NCBI GenBank assembly: GCA_029865225.1
Contig: JAOUHJ010000008.1
Location: forward strand, 1-64,000
DNA length: 64,000 bases
Origin: Nitrospira sp.
GTDB taxonomy: Bacteria; Nitrospirota; Nitrospiria; Nitrospirales; Nitrospiraceae
Direction: 5' to 3'
The translations under genes and the position numbers were made by a program. Position 1 is the first letter of the stretch, and every line of letters begins with the position of its first letter. Shown in pieces: positions 17,746 to 27,894 of this stretch. The notes beneath the pieces were generated by a model. The model saw only the letters and a program-made list of their open reading frames with translations, had not been told where the DNA came from and searched no databases.

Positions 17746-20700
17746 TCACGCAGCTCTATTCGTCGTAGGGTGGACAGGTGAATCTTGAGAGCTCTCGATA
17801 ATAAAGCGTTCGATATGCTTGGCTACCTCTTCAACATACGATGAAACAAGGAGGTCGGCTGTACGGCGAACCGCCACCTCTATGTTCAGGCTCCCGCCTC
17901 TTGCCATCTCGCTCCATGTATATCTGGTATCCTGCTCGGCAATCCGCTGCGAAGCCACGATGTTAAGAATGCGACCTGGATAGGTCCGCATGGCATAGGA
18001 AGCGGCTGCACGGAACATCGCTTGTTGGATGTGCTTGAGTTGATGTTGTCTCAGCTCATCCCCGGTCGGTTTTCGAAGAACCGCCCGAACCTTCTCGTAC
18101 TTGCGTCGCAGGATCGGCATCCAATCTTTCATCGGCCTACGCCGGAATTCGCCGAGGGTCCTCGCGGTCATTGAAAGGAATCCCAATGGAGAGGCCAGCC
18201 CGAAGGGGAGATCGCTATGATGCGAGCGATATGAAATCGGATGCCAGCTGTTCAAGATGATCAACATGACCGCTGTGTCCTGTTCGACCAGTTGCTGTGC
18301 CATCTCATAAGCGACCAGCCCGCCGGTACATGCGCCAACAAGAGCATATGGACCTTGCGGCAGGCATCTGCGGATTTCTGTCATGTAGTGGTTCGCCATC
18401 TCCGGGACTGAGCGGAACGGTTCCTCTTTCCAATCGAATCCTCTGGCTTGCAAGCCGTACACCGGATGCGCACGGCCGAGTAGCCTCGCCAACTGGGCGA
18501 ACCACAAAACATCGCCACCCACTCCAGGAATAAGAACAATAGGGATGCCCGAACCGCTTGGTTGCATGGCCACCAGCGACTGCCATGGGGGTGTCCATTG
18601 CTTTTGTCTAAGAACTGACGTGAGTGTGGCAATGGTTGGTGCCTGAAACAGTGTGGCGAGAGGAAGATGTCGCCCATAGACCTGTTCTATGAGATAGAAC
18701 AGGTGAGCTGCTTTGAGGGAGTGGCCGCCGAGATCGAAAAAGTTGTCGTGAACCCCGACCTTGTCGATCCCTAACACTTGCTGCCACAAGGCCGCCATTT
18801 GTATGTTCATTCGATCGCTCGGTGCGACATGGACGGCGCTGCTTGAAGGATTGAAGGATGGCGACGGCAATGCTTTCCGGTCGATCTTGTTGTTTGCCGT
18901 CAGGGGCATAGTCTCCAGAAAGACGAAGAGCGAGGGTACCATATAATCTGGAATTTCTGTCCGCAGGAACGAGCGAAGCTCCAGCTGGCTTGGAACAGGG
19001 CCGTCGTGGCAGACCATGTATGCCACTAACTGCTTGACACTGTGCTGATCCTCTCGTACGACAACCACCGCATGGTGGATGGCTTGATGATGGCTCAGTG
19101 CCGCCTCAATATCGCCCAATTCGATCCTGAAGCCTCTGATCTTGACCTGATTGTCCATTCGACCCAGATGCACGATGCGCCCATCAGTCCGATAACGAGC
19201 TAGATCTCCTGTGCGGTATAGTTTCGCAAGAGGATCTGGAGAAAATGGATGAGGGATAAACCGGTCTGTCGTCAACTCTGGCCGCCCTCGATAGCCTCGG
19301 GCTAGCCCATGGCCCCCTATATAGAGTTCACCGGCCACGCCGATTGGAGTGGGCTGAAGGAATTGATTTAAGATATACACATCCGTATTGGTGATCGGCC
19401 TCCCAATGGTAATCTCCCGGTCGGTCCGTTCTATTTTCTCGATCGTGGACCAAATCGTCGTTTCAGTCGGGCCATACATGTTCCACAAGGCGAGGCTTCG
19501 ATCCAACAACGCTGTGGCGAGATCTGGAGGAAGAGCTTCTCCACCGCAGAGAACCGTCATGTTTTTACCGCCCAACCATCCGGCTTCGATCAACATGCGC
19601 CATGTTGCCGGAGTCGCTTGCATGATCGTCGGCTGTACGGCCTCACAGAGGCTACGGAGTTGTCGTCCGTCCATTGCAACAGCTCGACTGGCGATCTCGA
19701 CACGGGCTCCGACCAGCAACGGCACATAGAGTTCCAAGCCGAAGATATCGAAGGAGATGGTCGTCACAGAGAGCATGACATCTTGAGCGGAACATCCCGG
19801 CTCTTGTCGAATCGAGCACAAGAAGTTGACCAGTGCTCGGTGCGGAATTTCGACTCCCTTGGGCTGTCCGGTCGAACCAGACGTATAGAGGATGTACGCG
19901 AGGTCTTGAGGCGTGGCGACCGGCGTCAGATCGTGGTCAGCCTCTTGCGCGATGCGTTCCGCTTCGCGATCAAGGCAGAGCAAGCGACAGACCCGAGCGT
20001 CAAACCGATCGGAGAGGTCTGCAGATGTCAGCACGGCGGCGACCGAGGTGTCCTGGGCCATAAACCGAAGCCGGTCTCGTGGAAACTCGGGATCGAGCGG
20101 GACATAGGCCGCACCGGTCTTAAGTACGGCGATCAATGCAATGATCATCTCTAAAGATCGCTCGAGGCCGATACCCACCGTCACACCGGGTTTGGCGCCC
20201 AGCGTTCGGAGATAGCGTGCCAGCTGATTCGCCCCTGCATTGAGTTGACCATACCGTAATGTCTTCGGTCCCATCGATATGGCTACGGCATCGGGCGTCC
20301 TTTCGACTTGGGCTTCGAATAATTGAGGAAAGCACTCAGACTGCGGATAGTCTCGTTGCGTACGGTTCCAATCCTTGAGCATCAGCTGACGTTCGGCTGC
20401 CGTCACTGTTGGGAGCTCAGATAACTTGGTATGGGGATTGGCCAATGCGTGCTGGAGCAGAACCCTATACTGTCCCAACATCCGTTCGGCGGTCTGAGGC
20501 TCGAAGAGATCTGTATTGAACGTGAGGTAGGCTTTTCGTGAGAACTCCGTCTCAATTGTCAAGCTCAAGTCGAATTGTGCGGCTTGCGTCTCCACCTCGA
20601 AGGGCACCCAACTCAACCCCTGAACGTTGATTTCCCTGATCAGCGCATTCGGGATGTTGAAGAGGACCTGCACCAACGGAGCAGAGCTCTGATCGCGAGA

Positions 20701-23700
20701 GGAGTGCATCATCTCGACCAACTTGTCGAATGGGAAGTCCTGATTGGCATAGGCTTCCAACGCGGTTTCACGCACCCGTGCCAGCAATTCGATGAACGTT
20801 GGATCGCCGGAGAGATCGGTACGTATGACGAGCGTATTGACGAAGGAACCGATGATCGACTCGACCGCGGATTGCGTTCGGTTGGCGATAGGAGAGCCGA
20901 CGGCGACATCGGTCTGGCCGGAATAGCGACTCAAGAGAATCTGGAAACAGGCCAACAGAGTCATGAACACCGTCGCATTGTGTTCCGCACTGAATTGTTT
21001 CAGTCGTTCGATCAACGATGTGGGAAATTCCAGCATGCGATGGGAGCCGTTAAAGGTCTGCGTCACAGGCCGTGGATGATCGGTCGGCAACGACAGCTTG
21101 GATAGCCCGGCCAGCTTCTTCTGCCAGTAGTTCGATTGTGCGCTGAGCCAATCGTCGGTCAGACAACGCCGCTGCCACACCGCGTAGTCGGCATACTGAA
21201 GGAGGATCGGTTTGGCCGAAGGGACGTCTCCCCGACAAAACGCGTTGTAGAAGAAGGCGAACTCATAGCCGATGACTCCGAATGACCACTGGTCTCCGAT
21301 GATATGATGCATTGTGAGCACCAACACATGGTCTTCGGGCTCGATCTCAATCAAGAGGAACCGTGCGAGAGGTCCCTGCTCCAGATCAAACGGCCGGTTC
21401 GCTTCCTGCTCGACGAGCCGAGCTGCCTGCTCTTGGCGCTGTGCCGATGGGAGGTGTGTCAGGTCCATTTCGACCCAGTGAGGAGGACGAAAGGGCTGAA
21501 TGAGTTGGACAGGCCCCTCCCCCTTCATCATGAACATCGTTCGAAATGCCTCATGCCGGTTGCAGATGGCGTCGATCGTACTCCGGAGCGCCGCCTTGTT
21601 CAGTCGCCCCATCTGCCGTGAGGCAAACGGCATGTTATACGCCGTACTCTCAGGAGCCAGCTGATGCATCAACCACATGCGTTGCTGAGAAGAGGACAGG
21701 GGGAGGGGCTGATCTCTCGGCACCGGAATGATCGGTGGCAAGGCAGGCGCCTGCCGATCCCCTTGGCGCAATCGCGTCACTTCTTCAGCCAAGGCCGAGA
21801 TCGTCGGTCGTTCAAACAGCATCTGCAGCGAGATCTCGACTTCGAAGAGCTCGCGTATCCGGGAGATAATTTGGGTGGCCAAGAGCGAATGGCCTCCCGC
21901 TTCAAAGAAATGGTCATGGATGCCCGCCTCGGGCACCTCAAGCACGGACTTCCACAGCTCAGCTAAGGCTTCTTCGACTGCATTTCGCGGAGCAATTCTT
22001 GCTGCTGCTTGACCGGTTGTGCGTTCCGGAACGGGAAGAGCCTCTCGATTCACCTTTCCGGTGGGACTGAGCGGCATCGTGTCGAGCCACAATATGACGG
22101 AGGGCACCATATAGTGCGGTAATTGCGCGGTGAGATAACTGCGGACTTCTTCGAGTTTTTCTTTGAGCGACGACTTCCCGGCGAGATAGCCGACCAACCG
22201 GTGCTGGTCCCGCTTATCCTCCCGAAGCAGCACCGCAGCGTGATGGACCCCGGGGAAATTGCTCAGCGCATATTCGATTTCTCCGAGCTCAATCCGGTAG
22301 CCACGCAGTTTGACCTGCTGATCGACTCGTCCAAGAAACTCCACATTGCCGTCGGCTCGATACCGAGCCAGGTCTCCGGTCCGATACAGCTTGGTGCCGG
22401 GCACGTAGGGATTCGTCAGAAATCGTTCGTGGGTCAGGTGCGGCTGATTGACATAACCGCGGGCCAGACAGTCTCCCGCGACATAGAGTTCTCCCGGCAC
22501 CCCGATCGGCACCGGCTGCAGACGCTCATCTAGCACATAGAGCTGCATATGGGCGATGGGTTGGCCGATCGGGACTCGAGCCCCTGTTTCTTCGCGCGTG
22601 GTTTGGTACACGCTACACCAGACCGTGGCTTCCGTCGGTCCATATTCATTGTAGAGCCTGGCATGAGGCAGGAGCTGGTAATGCCGTCTCAGGAGTTCAA
22701 GGGGCAGGCTCTCTCCAGCCGTGATGACGACACGAAGGGATTCCAGTTGAGTACTCAACGCCTCACCGAGCACCGCCTGGTACAAAGATGGGACCCAGAC
22801 CACGTGCGAGATGTGATGATGTGCGATGAGTGTAGCAAGCTCCGTGGGATCACGATGGGCGGTCTCAGATGGGATGACCAGTTCTCCCCCCCGCAGCAAC
22901 GTCCAAAAGATGCCAGTCACAGACCCGTCAAACGCTAGAGAGAAGGTCAGTAGAAATCGAGAGACCGGCTCCGGATAGTACTGAAGCCTGGCATGAAGAG
23001 AGGTCACCAGACTGCGGTGTGTCACGGCTACACCCTTGGGTCGCCCCGTCGAGCCCGAGGTGTAGATAATATAAGCGAGCTGATCCGGCGAAACGGCTCG
23101 TGCGGGGTTCTTCTCCTCCTCCCCTGCTCCGCCGATGGGAGATGTATCCAAGGTTTCCACGTCGAAGATTCGGCCACGGTAGTTCTGTAAGTGGTGACGA
23201 AGGTGCGCCTGTGTCACCATGATGGATACGTGAGCATCCTCCAGCATCAGCTGGAGACGGTGGCTGGGGAAGGATGGATCAAGGGGAACGTATCCTCCTC
23301 CGGCTTTGAGGATACCCAAGAGGCCCACGAGGGCATCGACGGAGCGCTCGGCATAGAGACCCACCGGGACCTCTGCACCGACCCCCAATTTCAATAGTGC
23401 GTGAGCAACTCGATTCGCTCGCCGGTTCAGTTCCTGGTAGCTGATGGATTGGCCTCCACAGGTCACAGCGGCTGCATCTGGAGTCCGCTGGACTTGCGCC
23501 TCGATAAGCGTATGGATACCTGAGGCTGTAGAGGGCGGCTCGTTCCATGTCAGTGGAATGTTCCGTCTTTCCTCGGCGGTCAGTAATGAAAGTTGGTGAA
23601 GATGAGCAGCAGGTTTCTTGAGAAATTCTTCAAGGAGAATTTCCAGTTGTCCCAACATCCGGTCGACCGTCGAGTCCTCAAAAATCGTGGGATCATGGAG

Positions 23701-26700
23701 AAACGCCAACTCCAAGCCGTTTACCTTATTGACGACCATCAACACGAGGTCGAACTCCGACGCGGTCGGTTCCCAAGGGAGATGAGAGACCTCTAGGTCC
23801 TTGGCGCTGAACGTGGCCAAGGGGTCTTCTTCACTTACGATCATCACGTTGAACAGTGGAGATAAGGATCGTTCGCGCTGGAGCGACAGCGCCTCGATCA
23901 CCTCTTCGAACGGGAGGTCCTGATGATCGTAGGCATCGACCACTAGGCGGCGCACCTGCTTCAGCAGCTCGTGTCCCGTCAACTCATCTGAAAGTCCTAC
24001 CCGCAACGCCACGGTATTGACGCAATAGCCCATTACGTTTTCCAGTTCTCTCCGACGCCTGCCTGACACGATCGAGCCGATCACGATATCCGATTCTTGT
24101 GTGTAGCGATACAACCAGGTCGCAAAAATGGCGTACAGCACCATGAAGGTCGTGACATGCTGCTGTTGGCAGAATTGAGCAAGGCTTGCTGAAAGTCCCG
24201 GAGAGAGCGATCGTGATCGCACGCTTCCTTCGAACGTGCGTACTCGCGGTCGCTGACGGTCGACTGGGAGCTCCGGGAGAGGGTGGGCGCCTGTCAGCTG
24301 CCGGATCCAATAGGCACGCTGGACTTCGCCAAGGCCTTGATCGAGCCTGGCTCTTTGCCAATCGACATAGTCCAGGTACTGAACTGCCACTATGGGAAGC
24401 TGAGCGTCTCGTGCATCGCCACCGGCCTCCCACAGAAGGGCAAATTCCTTCCAGAAGATCCCGAGAGACCATCCGTCGGCGACAAGACGGTGGAATGTCA
24501 ACGCCAGAATAGACACAGTGGGTTCAAGGGCCAGTAAGGTAACTCTAAATAGCGGTCCTTGTCGTAAGTCAAACGGCCGGGTCCTCTCCGTTTCCAGGAA
24601 TTGCTGTACGTGACGGTCTTGCTCCGTGGCATCCAATCGTTGGAAGTCTTGCTGCCTGATCGTGACGATTGCCTCAGAAGATACTTCCGCGAACCCCTCG
24701 CCTCGCTCCGATCCGAAACGAGTTCGAAGAATCTCGTGACGACGGACGATTTCCTGTACGGACCGCTCTAACACCTCAGGAATGATGGACCCCCGCAGAC
24801 GTACATTCATCGAAATATGGTTGATCGCGCTCCCGGGGTGAACGTGCTCTAAGAACCACAGCCGTTGCTGGGCTGGACTGAGGGGAATCTTGCCTGGTCG
24901 TGGGGATCCAGAGGAACGTGGGACCAGCAACGTCCGTGCGTTCCCGTCACCATCTGCGCATTGATCGTGCCGTGCATCCGATCCAGCGACACCTGGATCC
25001 GTGTTCAGCTCATCGATTCGCGCGGCGAGTGTGGACAATATCGGGTATTCAAATAGCGTACTGAGGGGGAGTTCGACGTGGAACGTCTCGAGAATGCGCG
25101 TGACAATCTGTGCTGCGAGAAGCGAATTGCCTCCGAGTACAAAGAAGTTTGCATGGCGATGCGGAAGATCTCCTCCAAGCACCTCTTGCCAGATCTCGGC
25201 CACCTTCTGCTCGATACGGGTTTGCGGGGGCTCAGTCACTAACACATCGGGGACAGCGTCTACATCCTGGTCCAGCGTATGGGCCGCAACGACAGTGAGA
25301 TGGTCGGATTCAAAGGCATCTCGGCAGGCACGCCGCTGGATTTTTCCACTGGAGGTTCTTGGGATGGCACCAGACTTGACCAAGGCCACTGTGTGAAGTT
25401 CCAGTTCGTACTCGTCTGCGATGGCTCGGCGGATGCAGCGTATCGCAGCCATCATGTCCGATTCCGGCACACGCTTCTCGAGTTCATGGACCAGCACCAC
25501 ACGTTCTCCGGTCTCACCTTCAATTGAGAAGGCCGCTCCGCTCCCTCGCCGTAGGCTTGGGTGCGCTTGCCCCGCTGTCCATTCCAAATCATGGGGATAA
25601 TAGTTTCGGCCCCGTACAATGATCAGGTCTTTGAGGCGTCCAGTCAGGAACAATTCTCCGTGGTGGAGAAAGCCAAGATCACCTGTCCGCAAATAGGGAC
25701 CTCCATCTGATCCGGCGATGGTCGCCTGAAACACGGCTTCGCTTTCTTGAGGTTTCTCCCAATATCCAGATGCGATTCCGGCTCCGGCCAGCCATACTTC
25801 CCCGACAACGCGTGATGGGCACTCGGTATGGGTCTCAGGATTCACAATCCTGAGACAAGTCTCCTCGAGGGGCTCCCCGCATCCGACCAATGTACGAATT
25901 TTCCCTTCCGATGCGGGAGATATCTGGACGACTGCGTTGGACAGCGCCTCAGCATCTACGTTCAAAAAACTCGGCTCTGCACCAGTCCGTTTCATCGTGA
26001 CCAAGAGAGTCGCTTCTGCGAGACCATAGGCCGGCGCGAACGAGGTTGACCGGAAGCCTCGTGGACCAAAGGTATCGATGAACCGGGTAACCGTATCAGG
26101 GTGAATAGGCTCCGCACCGCAACTTGCGACCGCCCACGCACTCAGGTCCGCTTGCCACTCCTTCTGCTGCTGTGCGGCTCGGACGCAGGACTCATACGAA
26201 AAGTTTGGTCCACCGCTGTGTGTAATCGCAAATTGGGCCACCGCTTCGAGCCACCGCAATGGTCGCCTGAGAAACGTAAGGGGTGACATGAGATAGGCAG
26301 GGATACCGGCATAGAACGGAGCGATGATTCCATGCACCAATCCATAATCATGAAAGTACGGTAACCAGCAGAGCGACCGACTGGTGGGCGATACATTTCC
26401 CGCCAGGCTCAGGGCCCTGCAATGAGCAAGCACGTTCTGATGGTTGACCATGACGCCCCGAGGAGTGGCCGTCGATCCCGATGTGTACTGCAGATACGCA
26501 AGGGTAGTATGGCTATAATCAGGCAACCTCATTGAATCGGCTGCCTCATAGGCGTGATCCGTCGCGATGCATGTGATAGGACTCGCATCCTCGGTGATCG
26601 AAAGCTCCGAAACCGTGGTTTCGAGTCCTGATGTGGTGAGAATCAGCGCAACGCGAGCATCATCGATGATGGCGCGAAGTCGATGTAGACTGTGTTTCCG

Positions 26701-27006
26701 CCTGATAGGGTCAGGAGCCGGAGCAGGAACCGGAACGAGGCCGGCACAGACACAGGCCCAAAAGGCGTAGACGACGTCGAGCCCTTGGGGGTAGAGAAGA
26801 AGAGCTCTGGTTCCTGGTGGAAACTCACGTGCGAGATGGCCGGCAAGCGAATAAACCGTCCGTTCAAGTTGGACGAACGTGACGTGATTCTCAACGTCGA
26901 GGTTGTCACGGACGAACGCATAGGCCCGGCCATTCGGATTCTTCCGACAACCGAACTGAAAGAGCGAGGCAAGATCGTGTATAAGAGGAGAGGATGGTTG
27001 CGACAT
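17746..27006 (-). CDS. Nonribosomal peptide synthetase: FAAL-PCP-C-A-PCP-C-A-PCP-TE
   Basis: A 3086-residue lipopeptide-type synthetase. Approximate domains: fatty acyl-AMP ligase 1-580 (LQYTSGSTATPRGV); carrier 595-665 (Ser 628); condensation 690-1125; adenylation 1145-1640; carrier 1675-1745; condensation 1765-2200 (HHIIGDQ, His1900-His1901); adenylation 2215-2710; carrier 2725-2795; thioesterase 2815-3075. Expected product: a fatty acid joined to two amino acids. By alignment to the GrsA pocket I read the second adenylation code as DILQLGMIWK, one change from a known glycine code; the first reads DGTWIAEVWK, which I cannot assign. Oddities: the first condensation motif is HRLVADG (Arg840 replaces the catalytic His), and the thioesterase has GACTGG (Cys2893 replaces Ser) with no obvious catalytic His in VRRTADLL. 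There is no epimerase or transporter beside it. Confidence 0.95.
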   Translation of the reverse strand: MSQPSSPLIHDLASLFQFGCRKNPNGRAYAFVRDNLDVENHVTFVQLERTVYSLAGHLAREFPPGTRALLLYPQGLDVVYAFWACVCAGLVPVPAPAPDPIRRKHSLHRLRAIIDDARVALILTTSGLETTVSELSITEDASPITCIATDHAYEAADSMRLPDYSHTTLAYLQYTSGSTATPRGVMVNHQNVLAHCRALSLAGNVSPTSRSLCWLPYFHDYGLVHGIIAPFYAGIPAYLMSPLTFLRRPLRWLEAVAQFAITHSGGPNFSYESCVRAAQQQKEWQADLSAWAVASCGAEPIHPDTVTRFIDTFGPRGFRSTSFAPAYGLAEATLLVTMKRTGAEPSFLNVDAEALSNAVVQISPASEGKIRTLVGCGEPLEETCLRIVNPETHTECPSRVVGEVWLAGAGIASGYWEKPQESEAVFQATIAGSDGGPYLRTGDLGFLHHGELFLTGRLKDLIIVRGRNYYPHDLEWTAGQAHPSLRRGSGAAFSIEGETGERVVLVHELEKRVPESDMMAAIRCIRRAIADEYELELHTVALVKSGAIPRTSSGKIQRRACRDAFESDHLTVVAAHTLDQDVDAVPDVLVTEPPQTRIEQKVAEIWQEVLGGDLPHRHANFFVLGGNSLLAAQIVTRILETFHVELPLSTLFEYPILSTLAARIDELNTDPGVAGSDARHDQCADGDGNARTLLVPRSSGSPRPGKIPLSPAQQRLWFLEHVHPGSAINHISMNVRLRGSIIPEVLERSVQEIVRRHEILRTRFGSERGEGFAEVSSEAIVTIRQQDFQRLDATEQDRHVQQFLETERTRPFDLRQGPLFRVTLLALEPTVSILALTFHRLVADGWSLGIFWKEFALLWEAGGDARDAQLPIVAVQYLDYVDWQRARLDQGLGEVQRAYWIRQLTGAHPLPELPVDRQRPRVRTFEGSVRSRSLSPGLSASLAQFCQQQHVTTFMVLYAIFATWLYRYTQESDIVIGSIVSGRRRRELENVMGYCVNTVALRVGLSDELTGHELLKQVRRLVVDAYDHQDLPFEEVIEALSLQRERSLSPLFNVMIVSEEDPLATFSAKDLEVSHLPWEPTASEFDLVLMVVNKVNGLELAFLHDPTIFEDSTVDRMLGQLEILLEEFLKKPAAHLHQLSLLTAEERRNIPLTWNEPPSTASGIHTLIEAQVQRTPDAAAVTCGGQSISYQELNRRANRVAHALLKLGVGAEVPVGLYAERSVDALVGLLGILKAGGGYVPLDPSFPSHRLQLMLEDAHVSIMVTQAHLRHHLQNYRGRIFDVETLDTSPIGGAGEEEKNPARAVSPDQLAYIIYTSGSTGRPKGVAVTHRSLVTSLHARLQYYPEPVSRFLLTFSLAFDGSVTGIFWTLLRGGELVIPSETAHRDPTELATLIAHHHISHVVWVPSLYQAVLGEALSTQLESLRVVITAGESLPLELLRRHYQLLPHARLYNEYGPTEATVWCSVYQTTREETGARVPIGQPIAHMQLYVLDERLQPVPIGVPGELYVAGDCLARGYVNQPHLTHERFLTNPYVPGTKLYRTGDLARYRADGNVEFLGRVDQQVKLRGYRIELGEIEYALSNFPGVHHAAVLLREDKRDQHRLVGYLAGKSSLKEKLEEVRSYLTAQLPHYMVPSVILWLDTMPLSPTGKVNREALPVPERTTGQAAARIAPRNAVEEALAELWKSVLEVPEAGIHDHFFEAGGHSLLATQIISRIRELFEVEISLQMLFERPTISALAEEVTRLRQGDRQAPALPPIIPVPRDQPLPLSSSQQRMWLMHQLAPESTAYNMPFASRQMGRLNKAALRSTIDAICNRHEAFRTMFMMKGEGPVQLIQPFRPPHWVEMDLTHLPSAQRQEQAARLVEQEANRPFDLEQGPLARFLLIEIEPEDHVLVLTMHHIIGDQWSFGVIGYEFAFFYNAFCRGDVPSAKPILLQYADYAVWQRRCLTDDWLSAQSNYWQKKLAGLSKLSLPTDHPRPVTQTFNGSHRMLEFPTSLIERLKQFSAEHNATVFMTLLACFQILLSRYSGQTDVAVGSPIANRTQSAVESIIGSFVNTLVIRTDLSGDPTFIELLARVRETALEAYANQDFPFDKLVEMMHSSRDQSSAPLVQVLFNIPNALIREINVQGLSWVPFEVETQAAQFDLSLTIETEFSRKAYLTFNTDLFEPQTAERMLGQYRVLLQHALANPHTKLSELPTVTAAERQLMLKDWNRTQRDYPQSECFPQLFEAQVERTPDAVAISMGPKTLRYGQLNAGANQLARYLRTLGAKPGVTVGIGLERSLEMIIALIAVLKTGAAYVPLDPEFPRDRLRFMAQDTSVAAVLTSADLSDRFDARVCRLLCLDREAERIAQEADHDLTPVATPQDLAYILYTSGSTGQPKGVEIPHRALVNFLCSIRQEPGCSAQDVMLSVTTISFDIFGLELYVPLLVGARVEIASRAVAMDGRQLRSLCEAVQPTIMQATPATWRMLIEAGWLGGKNMTVLCGGEALPPDLATALLDRSLALWNMYGPTETTIWSTIEKIERTDREITIGRPITNTDVYILNQFLQPTPIGVAGELYIGGHGLARGYRGRPELTTDRFIPHPFSPDPLAKLYRTGDLARYRTDGRIVHLGRMDNQVKIRGFRIELGDIEAALSHHQAIHHAVVVVREDQHSVKQLVAYMVCHDGPVPSQLELRSFLRTEIPDYMVPSLFVFLETMPLTANNKIDRKALPSPSFNPSSSAVHVAPSDRMNIQMAALWQQVLGIDKVGVHDNFFDLGGHSLKAAHLFYLIEQVYGRHLPLATLFQAPTIATLTSVLRQKQWTPPWQSLVAMQPSGSGIPIVLIPGVGGDVLWFAQLARLLGRAHPVYGLQARGFDWKEEPFRSVPEMANHYMTEIRRCLPQGPYALVGACTGGLVAYEMAQQLVEQDTAVMLIILNSWHPISYRSHHSDLPFGLASPLGFLSMTARTLGEFRRRPMKDWMPILRRKYEKVRAVLRKPTGDELRQHQLKHIQQAMFRAAASYAMRTYPGRILNIVASQRIAEQDTRYTWSEMARGGSLNIEVAVRRTADLLVSSYVEEVAKHIERFIIESSQDSPVHPTTNRAA

Positions 27007-27424
27007 CTAAATAAAGCGCCAAATCCGAAGCTATGCTGAGGAGAAAGATCTCCCATTAGTTATCGGTTTACTGAAGGAATAGCGTAGTGGGTTTGGGGAA
27101 AAGCTCAAAGAACTTCTTATTTTCCGACCGGTATCGAACTGGCGTACTCGAGGATCACGCCATCAGATAAGGGGTCACAAGTCCACTCGGCGTTTGGCCT
27201 TCACGTCTACCGAGCTTTAACTATGCGGGAGTGAGGCTCTGTAGCATCCTGCGCCAGTGGGCGAGACAGTCCTGAGGCGTTTTTCACCAGCTCAAGCCAC
27301 ATGTCGGCGCACCATGCTCACAAAATGTCGTAAGCCATGGTTTCCTAATAAGAATACTATCAACTTCTCTTTGGGCAACATGGCACACGGCTCGCAAAGT
27401 ATGAGACTTATGAGGGGGAAAAAG
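27007..27424. other. Divergent promoter region between NRPS and cytochrome operon
   Basis: No gene is seen here. The right part holds the sigma-54-like promoter described separately. For the NRPS (start codon at 27006, minus strand) I find no clear -35/-10 pair and no strong ribosome site, so its promoter is undefined. Confidence 0.5.
27239..27395 (+). promoter_or_regulatory. Sigma-54-like promoter of the cytochrome operon
   Basis: TGGCAC at 27381-27386, N5, then TCGCA at 27392-27396 gives a canonical GG-N10-GC element with a perfect -24 box. The word TGTAGCA lies at 27240-27246, about 140 bp upstream, in the usual range for an enhancer-binding activator. The start of transcription would be near 27407, which argues for translation from the ATG at 27425 and against upstream ATGs at 27401 and 27410. 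Confidence 0.6.
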
Positions 27425-27814
27425 ATGCCCATCACTGGACGGATGCTTGTTTTTTGCGCATTGTTGGCTGGGGTGCTGGGGCTGGGGTTCAGCAATCTCG
27501 GAGTAAGCGAGCTGGTGACTGCTGCTAAAGGTGGCGATGCGGTCAGCGGGCGGGAGATCTACGTCAACACCTGCATCCGTTGCCATGGCATCGACGGAAA
27601 AGGAACATTGGGAATCAAGCTTGTTCCGCCTCCGGCAGATCTCACCGCTTCCGATGTGCAAAGTCGACTTGACGGGACGTTGTTTCGTCGCATTCATGAA
27701 GGCAAACCGAATACCGCCATGGGGGCGTGGAAACATTCACTCTCCGATGAAGAAATCTGGGATGTCTTGGCCTACGTGCGCACCCTCAGGGTCGAGGCTG
27801 AGGGGCAGCCATAA
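27425..27814 (+). CDS. Periplasmic monoheme cytochrome c
   Basis: About 129 residues with signal peptide and one heme site CIRCHGIDGKGT. PPPADLTASDVQ, HEGKPNTAMGAW (probable Met ligand) and LSDEEIWDVLAYVRTL match the paralogue at 15000. AGGGGG lies before the ATG at 27425. It is the first gene of a same-strand series reaching 32979 that contains three further cytochromes, behind a sigma-54-like promoter. It probably acts as the small electron carrier for that set. Confidence 0.88.
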   Translation: MPITGRMLVFCALLAGVLGLGFSNLGVSELVTAAKGGDAVSGREIYVNTCIRCHGIDGKGTLGIKLVPPPADLTASDVQSRLDGTLFRRIHEGKPNTAMGAWKHSLSDEEIWDVLAYVRTLRVEAEGQP

Positions 27815-27894
27815 GAGATGAATCCAACAGGCAAAAGTTGTCTCATACGGGTCTGTCAGGGAGTGGGACAACCGCGGGACAAGGAGGTATCGAC

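Noticed and set aside
17746-27006. Long open frames on the plus strand across the NRPS gene
   Set aside because: They are shadows of the minus-strand gene, with no protein motifs.
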